Assembly (NCBI GenBank): GCA_025056955.1
Contig: JANWYL010000066.1
Location: forward strand, 1-12,915
DNA: 12,915 bases
Source of the DNA: Sandaracinaceae bacterium
GTDB taxonomy: Bacteria > Myxococcota_A > Polyangia > Polyangiales > Sandaracinaceae
Direction: 5' to 3'
The translations under genes were made by a program, and so were the position numbers. Below, piece by piece: positions 12,538 through 12,915 of the stretch. Numbering within the stretch: position 1 is the stretch's first letter; each line of letters starts with the position of its first letter. Below the pieces are notes generated by a model. The model was not told the origin of the DNA, made no database searches, and saw only the letters and a program-made list of their open reading frames with translations.

Positions 12538-12915
12538 ATGCAAAAATCCCCGCATCGACCGCGGTTGAGTGAAGCGCTGGGCCTTTACCCAATTCGGGAG
12601 CGTTTGAGGGAAGCCATCGTCGCGTTATGTGGAGAAGAGGGTGTGCCTCCCTCTCGCTTTGGCCTTTCGAGCTTAGCGCTCCTAAGCCCAAGCTTGGCCT
12701 TGCCCCTTTGGTGTGGGAGGTGGGTGATCCCCCGCACGGTTATCATCACCAACCTTTACAACCACACCCCTACACCCATCGAGGCAGGTTGGTCCGTGCG
12801 TCGAACCCAGCTTCGCGATTTCAGAGGCAAGGGCCTGACTTATGACAGCCACAACGGCACGGATTTTGCGGTCCCAGTTGGCACTGAAGTGCGTGCCCCT
12901 GCAAGCGGGATGGTG
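12538..12915 (+). CDS. M23-family (LytM-type) metallopeptidase, N-terminal part (runs off the right edge)
   Basis: The frame is open from ATG 12538 to the window end, giving 126 residues. Near the edge it contains YDSHNGTDFAVPVGTEVRAP followed by ASGMV, the characteristic beginning of an M23 domain: the H-x-G-x-D motif supplies two zinc ligands, and PVGTxVxAPxxG is the next conserved strand. Such enzymes cleave peptide cross-links in peptidoglycan or serve as non-catalytic activators of amidases. The distal H-x-H motif would lie beyond the window, so activity cannot be judged. The 100 residues before the domain show no clean signal peptide; one moderately hydrophobic stretch (LSSLALLSPSLALPLW, about residues 42-57) is not at the terminus. 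Another ATG at 12508 is possible. The + strand open frame at 12627-12845 is a shadow of this gene. Confidence 0.78.
   Translation, partial: MQKSPHRPRLSEALGLYPIRERLREAIVALCGEEGVPPSRFGLSSLALLSPSLALPLWCGRWVIPRTVIITNLYNHTPTPIEAGWSVRRTQLRDFRGKGLTYDSHNGTDFAVPVGTEVRAPASGMV

Noticed and set aside
12627..12845. A 72-codon + strand open frame at the right edge
   Set aside because: The real gene is in the frame that starts at 12538 and contains the M23 motif HNGTD; this frame is its shadow.

Overview
The window looks like chromosomal DNA from a Myxococcota-type bacterium (a relative of the former Deltaproteobacteria). Three things suggest this. Predicted lipoproteins have lipoboxes followed by Gly-rich or Asp/Gly-rich linkers (11 glycines in one, a PMDGGGDASIDGG-type linker in another). 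Two lipoproteins carry domains resembling the AgmX/PglI (TonB-like) C-terminal domain common in myxobacteria. The base composition is moderately GC-rich and the genes are tightly packed. The assignment is an inference from style; no marker gene is present. I saw no tRNA, rRNA, CRISPR array, insertion sequence or phage gene.

Left block (1-5176): the window opens inside a + strand gene for a probable N-formylglutamate amidohydrolase-family protein. It meets, tail to tail, a run of five - strand genes. In transcription order these are acyl-CoA dehydrogenase 2 (5176-4034), a lipoprotein with two AgmX/PglI-like domains (3809-3042), acyl-CoA dehydrogenase 1 (3019-1859), an alpha/beta hydrolase (1806-1012) and a small STAS/SpoIIAA-like protein (1019-588, overlapping the hydrolase by 8 bp). 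Spacing suggests that the last four form one operon. Acyl-CoA dehydrogenase 2 is set apart by a 224-bp non-coding stretch. The two dehydrogenases are close paralogues and point to acyl-CoA (fatty-acid or branched-chain) oxidation.

Middle block (5257-7252): diverging from acyl-CoA dehydrogenase 2 is a second lipoprotein, with an ExbD/TolR-like segment followed by an AgmX/PglI-like C-terminus. It converges on a third lipoprotein of unknown function, which has an 11-glycine tract directly after the lipid-anchored cysteine.

Ketosynthase block (7382-9399): transcribed away from that lipoprotein, across a 129-bp shared promoter region, is a two-gene unit. It encodes a complete FabF-like beta-ketoacyl synthase (Cys-His-His present) and a Ketoacyl-synt_2-type partner that lacks the catalytic cysteine, as in the ketosynthase/chain-length-factor pairs of aryl-polyene-type pathways. 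No acyl carrier protein, ketoreductase or dehydratase gene lies beside it here.

Right block (9590-12915): on the - strand, a lipoprotein GH31 glycosidase without the usual N-terminal beta-sandwich is followed by cysteine synthase. Diverging from the GH31 gene is the start of an M23 (LytM-type) peptidase gene that runs off the right edge.

Most of the window is ordinary metabolic and envelope gene content. I found no convincing new defence or mobile system. The most interesting signals are the two unusual AgmX/PglI-type lipoproteins, the isolated ketosynthase pair and the shortened GH31 lipoprotein.
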